From NCBI RefSeq assembly GCF_001280205.1, contig NZ_CP012573.1:372001-436000 (forward strand): DNA of 64,000 nt, given 5' to 3'. The translations under genes and the position numbers were made by a program. The stretch's first letter is position 1; each line of letters opens with the position of its first letter. Positions 26,181 to 35,894 of the stretch are shown in pieces. Source of the DNA: Clavibacter capsici. GTDB lineage: Bacteria; Actinomycetota; Actinomycetes; Actinomycetales; Microbacteriaceae. Under the pieces are notes generated by a model. That model was not told the origin of the DNA, did not search any database, and saw nothing but the letters and a program-made list of their open reading frames with translations.

Positions 26181-28352
26181 CTACTGCACGCGACCCGCGT
26201 ACCGGTGGCGGAAGCCGTCGCCGGCCGTGACGACCACGTCGTAGTAGCCCCACCGGTCCACCGGCCAGTCGACCGTCGTCGTGCGACCGGGCTTCACCGT
26301 CTCGTGCCGCACGCGCGTGATGAAGTCGTTCGCGGTGAGCGTGTACCTCACCGACGGGCTCCCGTCGTTGTCGAGCGTGATGCGCAGCAGGGGCCGGCCG
26401 TCGTCGACCGTCTCCGCCGTCACCCGGGGCACGGGCACGTCGGCGCGCGCGGCCGGGACCACGGATCCGGCGAAGCGGCGCAGGAAGCGGTCGGGCCCGT
26501 AGACGCTGAAGTCGTAGGCGCCGCCGTGCGCCGCGCTGTCCCAGGTGTAGGTCGCCGTGGAGCGCGGCGCCACCGTCGCCGGCGTGGACGCGAAGGGCAG
26601 CGCGATGTTCGGGAACACCTGGTGCGAGACGCCCTGGCTGCCGCGGTTGCGCATCGTGAGGGTCACCGCGCCCGTGCCGCGGTCGATCACGACGTCCGCG
26701 TCCTGGCGGTAGGGGAGCGGCCGGTGGCGCATGGATCCGCGCTCCTGCTCGGGCATCCGCTGCGCGCCCACCGCGGGCTCCCGCACGGGCGGCTTCGCCA
26801 TGTCGGCGTCGGCGGCCGCCACGAGCGCCTGCGTCGCGCGGAGCGGCAGGACCTCGCGGGCCGTCGGGATGGAGAAGTCGGGGTGCGCGAAGTCGAAGCA
26901 CGACGTGAGGTCGCCCGAGATCGTGCGGCGCCACTCGGAGATGTTGGGCTCGCGCACGCCCGTCCAGGTCTCGAGGAACCGGATCACCGAGGTGTGGTCG
27001 AACACCTGCGAGTCGACCCAGCCGCCGCGGCTCCAGGGCGACACCACCGTGAGCGGCACGCGCGTGCCGTAGCCGATGGGCAGGCCGTCGACGTACTCGT
27101 CGGGCGTGCCGGGCTCGGCGAGCGGCGGCAGCTGGTGGTCGAAGTAGCCGTCGTTCTCGTCGTAGTTGATGAGCAGGACCGTGCGCGCCCAGGTGTCCGG
27201 GTTGCTCATGAGCGCCTGGATGACCGCGTTCGTGTAGTGCGCGCCGTAGTCGGGGCTGGCCTTCGGGTGCTCGCTCCAGCCGTAGGGCGCGACGACGTAG
27301 GAGACGGCCGGCAGGGTGCCCGCCGCGGCGTCGCGCCCGAACTCCTCCAGGAGGTGCGTGACGTCGAGGCCCTTGCCGGAGTCGGGCTCCCACCCGTCGT
27401 GCAGGCCGCCGTCGAGCGCGAGCCGCCGCGTCGCGGGATCCGAGGAGGCGAGCGCCTCGTGGTACTGGTGGAACAGCCACAGCGGGTTGTCGCCGTAGTC
27501 GCCCACGTACGGGTGCGTGCCCTCGTCGCCGACCTCGTCGTTCGCGTAGGTCCTCCAGGTGATCCCGGCCTGCCGCAGCCGCTCGGGGTAGGTCGTCCAG
27601 CCGAAGACGGGGGCGTAGTCGTCGGGGTTGTCGATGGCGGGGCCGCCGGCCTTGCCTCGCGGGTCGATCGTGCCGGTCCACTGGAAGAGGCGGTTCGGGG
27701 TCGTCGGGCCGATGAGCGAGCAGTGGTAGTGGTCGGCGATCGTGAACGCGGAGGCGAGGGCGTGGTGGAAGGGCAGGTCGTCCTTCGTGAAGTAGCCCAT
27801 GGTCTGCTCGCTCTTGGCGACCACCCAGTTGTCCCACGCGCCCTCGTTCCAGGCGACGTGCCCGCCCTTCCAGGAGTGGTCGAGGCCGCCGGCGCCCTGC
27901 GCGTTGCAGCGCGACGAGTCGAGCGGGAAGGGGAGCATGCGCCCGCCGTCCGGGCGGCTCGCGTCGGGCTGCGCGAAGACGGTGCCGCCGCCCGGCAGCT
28001 CCACGGCCTGCTTGTCGCCGAAGCCGCGGACGCCCGGGAGGGTGCCGAAGTAGTGGTCGAACGAGCGGTTCTCCTGCATGAGGATCACGACGTGCTCGAC
28101 GTCCGCGATGGATCCGGTGAGGTGCCTGCGGGTCGCGGCGGCGGCCGAGGTGCTGCCTGGTGCTCCGACGGTGGATCCCGCGGCGACGCCGGCCATGATC
28201 GCGGCGGCGCCGCCGAGCAGGACGGTGCGCCGGCTGACGCCCGGTCGGATGCCGGCGCGGTAGGAGCGCGAGGGGTCGAGCGGCGGCGCGGCGTCGACGC
28301 CGGCCTCGAGGTCGACGTCCGGGGCGTGCTCTTCGGGCTTGGAGGTGCTCAC
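26181..28352 (-). CDS. Tat-exported phospholipase C (phosphocholine-specific type)
   Basis: A 723-aa member of the phosphoesterase (acid phosphatase/PLC) family. The N-terminus has a twin-arginine signal with SRRTVLLGGAAAIM near residue 42. The catalytic domain begins HVVILMQENRSFDHYFGTLPG, including the Thr/Ser-like and metal-binding residues typical of the family, and contains NYDENDGYFDH. Two C-terminal beta domains (DUF756-like) follow, ending HRYAGRVQ. Related enzymes hydrolyse phosphatidylcholine or sphingomyelin outside the cytoplasmic membrane. The GTG start at 28352 follows AAGAAGGA. It may help phosphate or carbon scavenging, or damage host membranes (inference). Confidence 0.9.
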   Translation of the reverse strand: MSTSKPEEHAPDVDLEAGVDAAPPLDPSRSYRAGIRPGVSRRTVLLGGAAAIMAGVAAGSTVGAPGSTSAAAATRRHLTGSIADVEHVVILMQENRSFDHYFGTLPGVRGFGDKQAVELPGGGTVFAQPDASRPDGGRMLPFPLDSSRCNAQGAGGLDHSWKGGHVAWNEGAWDNWVVAKSEQTMGYFTKDDLPFHHALASAFTIADHYHCSLIGPTTPNRLFQWTGTIDPRGKAGGPAIDNPDDYAPVFGWTTYPERLRQAGITWRTYANDEVGDEGTHPYVGDYGDNPLWLFHQYHEALASSDPATRRLALDGGLHDGWEPDSGKGLDVTHLLEEFGRDAAAGTLPAVSYVVAPYGWSEHPKASPDYGAHYTNAVIQALMSNPDTWARTVLLINYDENDGYFDHQLPPLAEPGTPDEYVDGLPIGYGTRVPLTVVSPWSRGGWVDSQVFDHTSVIRFLETWTGVREPNISEWRRTISGDLTSCFDFAHPDFSIPTAREVLPLRATQALVAAADADMAKPPVREPAVGAQRMPEQERGSMRHRPLPYRQDADVVIDRGTGAVTLTMRNRGSQGVSHQVFPNIALPFASTPATVAPRSTATYTWDSAAHGGAYDFSVYGPDRFLRRFAGSVVPAARADVPVPRVTAETVDDGRPLLRITLDNDGSPSVRYTLTANDFITRVRHETVKPGRTTTVDWPVDRWGYYDVVVTAGDGFRHRYAGRVQ

Positions 28353-28625
28353 GGTGACGGTCCTTCTTCCTGGATCGTGCCGCGCCCGACGGGCGGGGGA
28401 TCCCGCGGGGCGGCGACGCGGAGGGCGCGGTCCGTCACGGTCTCCCGCGGGGACGCGCGCTCGGCTCGACGCGGGGGATCCCGGCGGGTCGCGCCCGGGA
28501 GCGTCGATGCCAGGCGCGATCCTCCCCGCCCGAGGGGAACAGCGGGTCGCCGAGCGCGACATCCGGCGGCATGCCTCCTGAACAGCGGGAGCGTTCCCCA
28601 TCCGGCCGCGGATGCCGCGGATGCC

Positions 28626-29258
28626 TCAGGCGGGCCAGACCGGCCGGAACTGGATGCTGATGCGCGGGCCCACGGCCTTCTGCGTCTTGAGGATGGCGTG
28701 CTCGTGCGTGCGCTGGGCGCTGCCGCCCATGACCACGAGGTCGCCGTGCCCGAGCGGGAACCGCCGCACCTCCCCGCCGCCCTTCGGTCGCAGCGAGAGC
28801 GTGCGGGCGGCCCCGACGGAGACGATGGCGACCATGGTGTCGCGGTCGATGGCGCGCCCCACCCGGTCGCCGTGCCACGCGACGCTGTCGTCGCCCGTGC
28901 GGTAGAAGCAGAGCCCGGCGGTCTCGAGCACCTGACCTGCCGGACGGCCGTAGTGGTCGTTGAGCGCCTCGCGCGCCTCGACCAGCACGGGCGCGGGCAG
29001 CGTCGCGCGCGGGCCGAACCAGGAGAGCAGCCGCGGCACCTCGACCACGCGGCCGTGCATGAGCCGCGTGTCCGCCGTCCACTCCACGTCCTCCACGAGG
29101 CGCTCGAACAGCGCGTCGGAGTCGGTGACCCAGCCGGGCCGGATGTCGAGCCAGGCGCCCTGCCCGAGATCGAGCCGCTCCACCTCCGCGCCGAGCGCGC
29201 CGATGGCCGGCTCCGCCTGGAGGTCGTCGAAGAGGGAGGCCTGGAACGCGATGCTCAT
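28626..29258 (-). CDS. alkB: AlkB-type 2-oxoglutarate/Fe(II) dioxygenase, DNA alkylation repair
   Basis: A 210-aa protein with the AlkB core: iron ligands H-x-D in AWHGDRVG near residues 128-131, a distal His in RTHEHAILK near 184, and the 2-oxoglutarate Arg in RISIQFRP near 202. AlkB enzymes oxidatively remove methyl groups such as 1-meA and 3-meC from DNA or RNA. TATGCT is six bases before the ATG at 29258, implying a leaderless mRNA. A perfect LexA-type box covers the -35 region, so damage induction is expected. Confidence 0.92.
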   Translation of the reverse strand: MSIAFQASLFDDLQAEPAIGALGAEVERLDLGQGAWLDIRPGWVTDSDALFERLVEDVEWTADTRLMHGRVVEVPRLLSWFGPRATLPAPVLVEAREALNDHYGRPAGQVLETAGLCFYRTGDDSVAWHGDRVGRAIDRDTMVAIVSVGAARTLSLRPKGGGEVRRFPLGHGDLVVMGGSAQRTHEHAILKTQKAVGPRISIQFRPVWPA

Positions 29259-29264
29259 GGCGCG

Positions 29265-29298
29265 AGCATAGCCCGGATGTTCGAACGCATGTTCGAAC
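29265..29298 (-). promoter_or_regulatory. alkB promoter with LexA (SOS) box
   Basis: On the minus strand the -10 TATGCT (29270-29265) is preceded by TCGAAC-GCAT-GTTCGA (29281-29296), lying where the -35 element should be. The half-sites extend to GTTCGAAC on both sides. This matches the LexA box established for Gram-positive and actinobacterial SOS genes (TCGAAC-N4-GTTCGA). Confidence 0.8.
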
Positions 29299-29321
29299 GG
29301 GCGGGTGCGGGGAGAGCCCGC

Positions 29322-30002
29322 TCAGGCCGCCCGGGCGCGGGAGCCGCGCCGTCCGGCCCAGGTCAGCAGGAGCGTCAGCCCGCAGATCAGCGCCGCGATG
29401 ACCACGACCCACACGGCGACCGCGCCGTACCCGCCGCCGTCCGTGGCGGGATCCAGGAACGGGTACGGGTAGTAGGTCGCCGCCCCCGTGACCTCGTTGC
29501 CCGTGACGGGCCCGCGGGCGAGCGTGACGGCGACCCAGACCAGCGGGAACACCACGACCCGGCCGACGGCGCCGTAGCCGAGCGCCCGGCGGTCGGGCGC
29601 GAGCAGCCAGTCGGCGAGCACGAGCAGGGGCACGACCACGTGCAGCACCTCGTTCGACCACGGGAGGTTGCCGCCCGGGATCGTCGGCAGCCCGCGCAGC
29701 AGCAGGTTGTAGACCGCGCCGGTGGTCACCATGTAGGTGGTCGCCGCCAGGCGGAGCGTGGTCCAGCCGCGTCCCGGCAGGGGAGCGTGCCGCAGCAGCC
29801 GCAGGGCGCCGACGGCCATGACCACGGCGGCGAGCAGGTTCGACTGGATCGTGAAGTACATGAGGAAGTCGATCGTCTTGCCCCAGATCCCCTCCACCCC
29901 GATGCTCCGCCAGTACGAGGAGCTGACGACGTACTGGCTGGTGACGGCGACGAGCACGGTCAGGGCGGTGAGGAGGCGGACGACCGCCCAGGTGATGCGC
30001 AC
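29322..30002 (-). CDS. Pr6Pr family multipass membrane protein
   Basis: About 226 residues with six predicted membrane spans: ITWAVVRLLTALTVLVAVTS first and YGAVAVWVVVIAALICGL last. The FLMYFTIQSNLLAAVV segment is characteristic of the Pr6Pr (FAR-17a/AIG1-like) group. Its function in bacteria is unknown. The start is uncertain: GTG at 30002 or, five codons upstream, GTG at 30017; neither has a clear Shine-Dalgarno or -10. It is divergent from the lipoate ligase. Confidence 0.75.
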   Translation of the reverse strand: MRITWAVVRLLTALTVLVAVTSQYVVSSSYWRSIGVEGIWGKTIDFLMYFTIQSNLLAAVVMAVGALRLLRHAPLPGRGWTTLRLAATTYMVTTGAVYNLLLRGLPTIPGGNLPWSNEVLHVVVPLLVLADWLLAPDRRALGYGAVGRVVVFPLVWVAVTLARGPVTGNEVTGAATYYPYPFLDPATDGGGYGAVAVWVVVIAALICGLTLLLTWAGRRGSRARAA

Positions 30003-30080
30003 GCTCCACGGTCGCACATCCGCCGGGCGACGGCGATCCGCGGACCGTCGGCGGCCGTCGCCGCGGCCTAGGCTGGGCGG

Positions 30081-31130
30081 ATGCATGGTGAGTACAAGGT
30101 CCCCGGCGGCAAGCTCGTCGTGGTCGACCTGGACGTGACCGACGGCCGCATCTCCGGCTTCCGCCTCGCGGGCGACTTCTTCCTCGAGCCGGACGACGCG
30201 CTCGAGGCCATCGACCGGGCCGTCAACGGCCTCCCCGAGGACAGCGACGCCAACGCGATCGCCGCCGCCATCCGCCGCGCGCTCCCGCCGGAGGCCACGC
30301 TCCTCGGCTTCTCGCCCGAGGCCGTCGCCGTCGCGATCCGCCGCTCGCTCGCCCGCGCCACCGACTGGGGCGACTACGAGTGGGAGGTCATCCACGACCG
30401 CGCCTACCGGCCCGTCGAGCAGATGGCCCTCGACCAGGTGCTCGCCGAGGAGGTCGGCGCCGGTCGCCGGAACCCGACGCTGCGCATCTGGGAGTGGGAC
30501 CAGCCGGCCGTCGTCATCGGCAGCTTCCAGTCGCTGCGCAACGAGGTCGACGCCGAGCAGGCCGCCTCCCACGGCTTCGACGTCGTGCGCCGCGTCTCCG
30601 GCGGCGGCGCGATGTACATGGAGGCGGGCGCCGTCATCACGTACTCGATCTACGCGCCCGTCGACCTCGTGCAGGGGATGACCTTCGCGGACTCCTACGC
30701 CTACCTCGACGAGTGGGTCATCACCGCGCTCCGCTCGCTCGGCATCGACGCGTCGTACCAGCCGCTCAACGACATCACGAGCCCCACCGGCAAGATCGGC
30801 GGCGCCGCCCAGAAGCGGCTCGGCGCCGGCGCCGTGCTGCACCACGTCACCATGAGCTACGACATGGACGGCGAGAAGATGGTGCAGGTGCTCCGCATCG
30901 GCCGCGAGAAGATCAGCGACAAGGGCATCACGAGCGCCGCCAAGCGGGTGGATCCGCTCCGCAGCCAGACGGGCATGAGCCGCGCCGAGATCATCGACCG
31001 CATGAAGGCCACGTTCACGGGCCTCTACGGCGGCAAGCCCGGCGAGGTCACGGCGGAGGAGTGGGCGAAGACCCGCCAGCTCGTCGACGACAAGTTCTCC
31101 ACGCCGGAGTGGCTCACGCGCGTCCCCTGA
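30081..31130 (+). CDS. lipoate-protein ligase family protein with permuted domain order
   Basis: A 349-aa protein. The first 90 or so residues (EYKVPGGKLVVVDLDVTDGR, then FFLEPDDALEAIDRAV) are the accessory domain that is C-terminal in LplA. The catalytic biotin/lipoate A/B ligase domain follows: RNPTLRIWEWDQPAVVIG, then RVSGGGAMY and the lysine-containing TGKIGGAAQ near 236. It should activate lipoate with ATP and attach it to E2 or GcvH lysines. TAGGCT is six bases before the ATG (leaderless). The inverted order resembles a fusion of the separate LplB and LplA subunits known in archaea. Confidence 0.85.
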   Translation: MHGEYKVPGGKLVVVDLDVTDGRISGFRLAGDFFLEPDDALEAIDRAVNGLPEDSDANAIAAAIRRALPPEATLLGFSPEAVAVAIRRSLARATDWGDYEWEVIHDRAYRPVEQMALDQVLAEEVGAGRRNPTLRIWEWDQPAVVIGSFQSLRNEVDAEQAASHGFDVVRRVSGGGAMYMEAGAVITYSIYAPVDLVQGMTFADSYAYLDEWVITALRSLGIDASYQPLNDITSPTGKIGGAAQKRLGAGAVLHHVTMSYDMDGEKMVQVLRIGREKISDKGITSAAKRVDPLRSQTGMSRAEIIDRMKATFTGLYGGKPGEVTAEEWAKTRQLVDDKFSTPEWLTRVP

Positions 31131-31384
31131 CCGGACGGCCCGCGTGCCGGATCCGCGCTGTCCGCTCCGCGTACGCCCTGTCCGCTGCGCGCAGGCGGCG
31201 CGCGGCGCACGGGACCGCGCGCCTAGAGTCACGCTGTCGTCCTTCCGGCCCCCGAGGGGCCGAGCGGCGACGGCGGTCCGACCGAACCTCCTCCGGAGGC
31301 TGCGCTCGAGACCGCGGGCGGCGGGGCGACCCGCCAGGGGGAGCGGACTCGCGAGGCGCATGCGCGCCCCGCGAGCACCCCGGC

Positions 31385-31669
31385 TCAGCCCCGCTCGAGC
31401 AGCTCCCGGTAGTCCGGGTGCTCGTCGATCCACTCCGCCACGAACGGGCACGCGGCCACGACCGTGCGGGATCCGCCTCGCACGTCGTCGAGGGCGGCCC
31501 GCACCAGCTCGCCGCCGAGGCCGCCGCGCCGCTTCGCGGGGTCGACCTCCGTGTGGGTGAAGACGATGCGGTCGCCCTGGATCAGGTAGTCCGCGAAGCC
31601 CGCGCGCTCGCCGTCGAGCCACAGCGTGTAGCGCGAGCCGTCGGGGTCGTGGGTCACGTCGACGCTCAT
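31385..31669 (-). CDS. small GNAT-type N-acetyltransferase (YjdJ-like, Acetyltransf_CG)
   Basis: A 94-aa protein of the short Gcn5-related family. The acetyl-CoA loop RRGGLGGELV lies near residues 47-56, preceded by HTEVDPAKR and followed by VVAACPFVAEWIDEHPDY, the usual C-terminus. These mini-GNATs are complete at this length; their substrates are unknown. TAGGGT (31681-31676) lies six bases before the ATG. The 254 bases between the lipoate ligase and this gene show no ORF or signal I can support. Confidence 0.87.
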   Translation of the reverse strand: MSVDVTHDPDGSRYTLWLDGERAGFADYLIQGDRIVFTHTEVDPAKRRGGLGGELVRAALDDVRGGSRTVVAACPFVAEWIDEHPDYRELLERG

Positions 31670-31778
31670 CCCGCCACCCTAGGCGTCGGTGCGGTGCGCG
31701 GTCGATCCGCAGGGTGCCCGGGTTACCCTGGTCGGGCCCGGCATCCCGGCGCACCCCCCCTACCTCCCGGAGCAGCTC

Positions 31779-32666
31779 GTGACCGCCGACATCCGCCGCC
31801 GCAGCATCCTCGCCGCCGCGCTCGCGGTCCCCGTGACCGCCGCCCTCGCCGCCTGCACGCGCCAGGAGCCCGCCCCCCGCGCCACCCTCGGCGCCGACGG
31901 CCAGCCGGCCGCGTCCGGCTCGCCCGCCGTCTCCGCGGTCGAGCCCGCGACGCTCTCCGTGTCGGGCGGCCAGACCGTCACGCTCACGGGCGCCGGCCTC
32001 TCCGGCGCGACCGCCGTCATGTTCGCGGGCACCGCGGGCACCGACGTGAAGGTCGCCGGCGACGGATCCGTCACGGTCGTGGCGCCCCGCTCCACCGACT
32101 ACGAGGACCGGTCCGCCGACATCCAGGTCATGGCCGGCGACGCCCCGCTCACCACCGCGACCGCCGCGTACGCCGCGCAGACCCCCGTCGACAAGCAGCT
32201 CCAGTACGCGCTCGCCCACTGGGACTCCTACAACCTGCAGGAGTACGGGAACTTCAACCCCTCCGGCGGCGACTGCGTCAACTTCGTGAGCCAGACCCTC
32301 ATCCAGCGCGGCTGGGAGATGACGACCGAGTGGCACAACCGCGGCGGTGGATCCGATTGGACCTACGCGTGGATCCACGTGCCCACCTTCGACAAGTGGC
32401 TCACGGCCAACGCGTCCACGCTCGGGATCACGCGCCTCGAGCTCGCGGACCGCGACAAGTTGAAGGTCGGCGACATCGTCATCTTCGACTGGAACCGCAA
32501 CTCCTCGCCCGACCACACGCAGATCGTCTCCGCCATCGAGCCGAAGGCGGGCGGCAACGTCGTGAAGATGGTCGGCCACAACCTCGACAACGACTACCGC
32601 GACCTCGACGCCACCATCACCACCGAGCACCCCGGTGCCGAGGTGCACTTCTGGAGCGTCTCCTAG
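31779..32666 (+). CDS. secreted lipoprotein with IPT/TIG and amidase (Amidase_6) domains
   Basis: A 295-aa exported protein. A signal with RRRS and the lipobox LAAC (lipidated Cys near residue 26) is followed by an Ig-like IPT/TIG domain (about 50-120) and an Amidase_6 domain. The Amidase_6 domain has the catalytic Cys in GGDCVNFVSQTL near 167 and the His in PDHTQIVSAI near 247. Such domains may cleave peptidoglycan cross-links or other amides at the surface. The GTG at 31779 follows CGGAG; the longer frame upstream is rejected because the signal peptide fits this start. Its TAG shares a CTAG with the convergent gene. Confidence 0.83.
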   Translation: MTADIRRRSILAAALAVPVTAALAACTRQEPAPRATLGADGQPAASGSPAVSAVEPATLSVSGGQTVTLTGAGLSGATAVMFAGTAGTDVKVAGDGSVTVVAPRSTDYEDRSADIQVMAGDAPLTTATAAYAAQTPVDKQLQYALAHWDSYNLQEYGNFNPSGGDCVNFVSQTLIQRGWEMTTEWHNRGGGSDWTYAWIHVPTFDKWLTANASTLGITRLELADRDKLKVGDIVIFDWNRNSSPDHTQIVSAIEPKAGGNVVKMVGHNLDNDYRDLDATITTEHPGAEVHFWSVS

Positions 32667-33160
32667 CGCACGTCGCCCACGTCGCGTCCGACCCGCAGCA
32701 GCCGGTCGACGAGGAGCACGAGCAGCACGCCCACGGCGTAGGCGGCGAGGTCGACGGGGTCGTACCCGGTGCCGAGCAGCAGCCGGCAGAGGGGCACGTG
32801 CACCGCCCAGATCGCGGGCCACCCGGTGATCTGCAGCAGCTCGATCCCCGTGCACCACACGAGCACGGCGGCCCCGTGGACGACCGTGTCGACGCGCGGG
32901 AGCGCCGCGATCAGCGCGAGGTGGATGGCCGCCGCGTAGAAGACGTCCGGCCAGAGGCCGCGGCCGTCCGAGTGCGTGACGACCATGCCGGCGATGACGA
33001 CGGCGAGCAGCGAGCCCAGCGCGAGGATCCGCCGGCGCGCGTGTCCGTCGGGCAGCCGCACGTCCCGGTCCACGACCGGCGCGGCGTCGGCCGGACCGTC
33101 GGCGGGGTGCATCGACGGCTCGTCCCAGACGAACGCATCCACATCCCCCGAATGGCGCAT
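32663..33160 (-). CDS. DUF2809 family membrane protein
   Basis: A 165-aa protein with a charged N-terminus and four or five hydrophobic spans. It contains the DUF2809-type ending GTGYDPVDLAAYAVGVLLVLL after WCTGIELLQITGWPAIWAV. The family is widespread and uncharacterised. TAGGGT lies six bases before the ATG at 33160. Its stop codon overlaps the stop of the convergent amidase lipoprotein within CTAG. Confidence 0.82.
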   Translation of the reverse strand: MRHSGDVDAFVWDEPSMHPADGPADAAPVVDRDVRLPDGHARRRILALGSLLAVVIAGMVVTHSDGRGLWPDVFYAAAIHLALIAALPRVDTVVHGAAVLVWCTGIELLQITGWPAIWAVHVPLCRLLLGTGYDPVDLAAYAVGVLLVLLVDRLLRVGRDVGDVR

Positions 33161-33227
33161 GCTCCAACCCTAGGCATCGCGGATGCGAACCCGCCCGGGC
33201 GGCCTCGCATCCGCGGGTCCTGTGTCC

Positions 33228-34868
<1,641 letters not shown>

Positions 34869-34917
34869 GGATCCATCCTGGCACCGGGCCCCGCCGATTC
34901 CCATCTAGGGTGCAGGC

Positions 34918-35880
34918 ATGGCCGAGACCCCGCGACCCGATGAGACCTACAGCTACCTCGGGCCGTCGGGCACCTTCACGGAGGCCGCGCTCAAGCAGGT
35001 GGACGCGGCGCGGGGCCGCACCTGGCGCGCGGTCAACAACGCGTCGGAGGCGCTCGCCGACGTCGTCGCCGGCACCTCGGTCGCCGCCATGATCGCCATC
35101 GAGAACTCGGTCGAGGGCGGGGTGACGGCCACGCAGGACGCGCTCGCGAACATCCCGGGCCTCCGGATCCTCAGCGAGCACCTCGTGCCCGTCGCCTTCG
35201 ACCTCGTGGTGCGGCCGGGCACGGCGCTCGCCGACGTGCGGACGGTCGCCGCGCACCCCGTCGCCTACGGGCAGTGCCGCCGCTTCCTCGAGCGCGAGCT
35301 GCCGACCCACGAGCACGTGCCCGCGTCCTCGAACGTGGCAGCGGCCCTGTCGCTGCTGGACGGCGGGATCGCGGACGCCGCCATCGCGCCGCCGCAGATC
35401 ACCGAGAGCCAGCCGCTCGAGGCGATCGCCCGCGGCATCGGCGACAACCCGAACGCCGTCACGCGGTTCGTGCTGGTCGGCCGCGCCACCACGCTGCCCG
35501 CGCGCACGGGCGCCGACAAGACGAGCCTCATCGTCGAGCTGCCCGACGACCGCGCCGGATCCCTCCTCGACCTCCTCGAGCAGTTCTCGACCCGCGGCGT
35601 GAACCTCGCGCTCATCCAGTCGCGCCCCATCGGCGACGAGCTCGGGCGCTACCGGTTCGTCATCGACGCGGAGGGCCACGTGCACGACGAGCGCGTGGCC
35701 GACGCGCTGCTCGGGATCCGCCGCTTCAGCCCCCGGGTCACGTTCCTCGGCTCGTACCCGCGGGCCGACGGCACGCCGAGCACCTACCGCGCGCGGTACG
35801 AGGACGACGTGTTCCTCGAGGCGCGCGACTGGCTGCGGGCGATCGTCTCGGCAGAGCCCGGCGCGGGCGCCGACTCCTAG
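34918..35880 (+). CDS. pheA: prephenate dehydratase
   Basis: A 320-aa monofunctional prephenate dehydratase with YSYLGPSGTFTEAAL at the N-terminus, IENSVEGGVTATQDAL near 61, a catalytic TRF motif in AVTRFVLVG near 180, and a C-terminal ACT domain (KTSLIVELPDDRAGSLLDLL) that usually binds phenylalanine for feedback inhibition. It makes phenylpyruvate for phenylalanine. TAGGGT lies six bases before the ATG (leaderless). The last 14 bases including the stop are duplicated just downstream. Confidence 0.94.
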   Translation: MAETPRPDETYSYLGPSGTFTEAALKQVDAARGRTWRAVNNASEALADVVAGTSVAAMIAIENSVEGGVTATQDALANIPGLRILSEHLVPVAFDLVVRPGTALADVRTVAAHPVAYGQCRRFLERELPTHEHVPASSNVAAALSLLDGGIADAAIAPPQITESQPLEAIARGIGDNPNAVTRFVLVGRATTLPARTGADKTSLIVELPDDRAGSLLDLLEQFSTRGVNLALIQSRPIGDELGRYRFVIDAEGHVHDERVADALLGIRRFSPRVTFLGSYPRADGTPSTYRARYEDDVFLEARDWLRAIVSAEPGAGADS

Positions 35881-35894
35881 GCGCCGACTCCTAG
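35867..35894. repeat. 14-bp perfect tandem duplication at convergent stop codons
   Basis: GCGCCGACTCCTAG occurs twice in tandem. The first copy holds the pheA stop, and the second holds, on the other strand, the stop of the APC permease. Removing one copy would place both stops in a single CTAG, as at 32663 and 59769. Confidence 0.9.
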
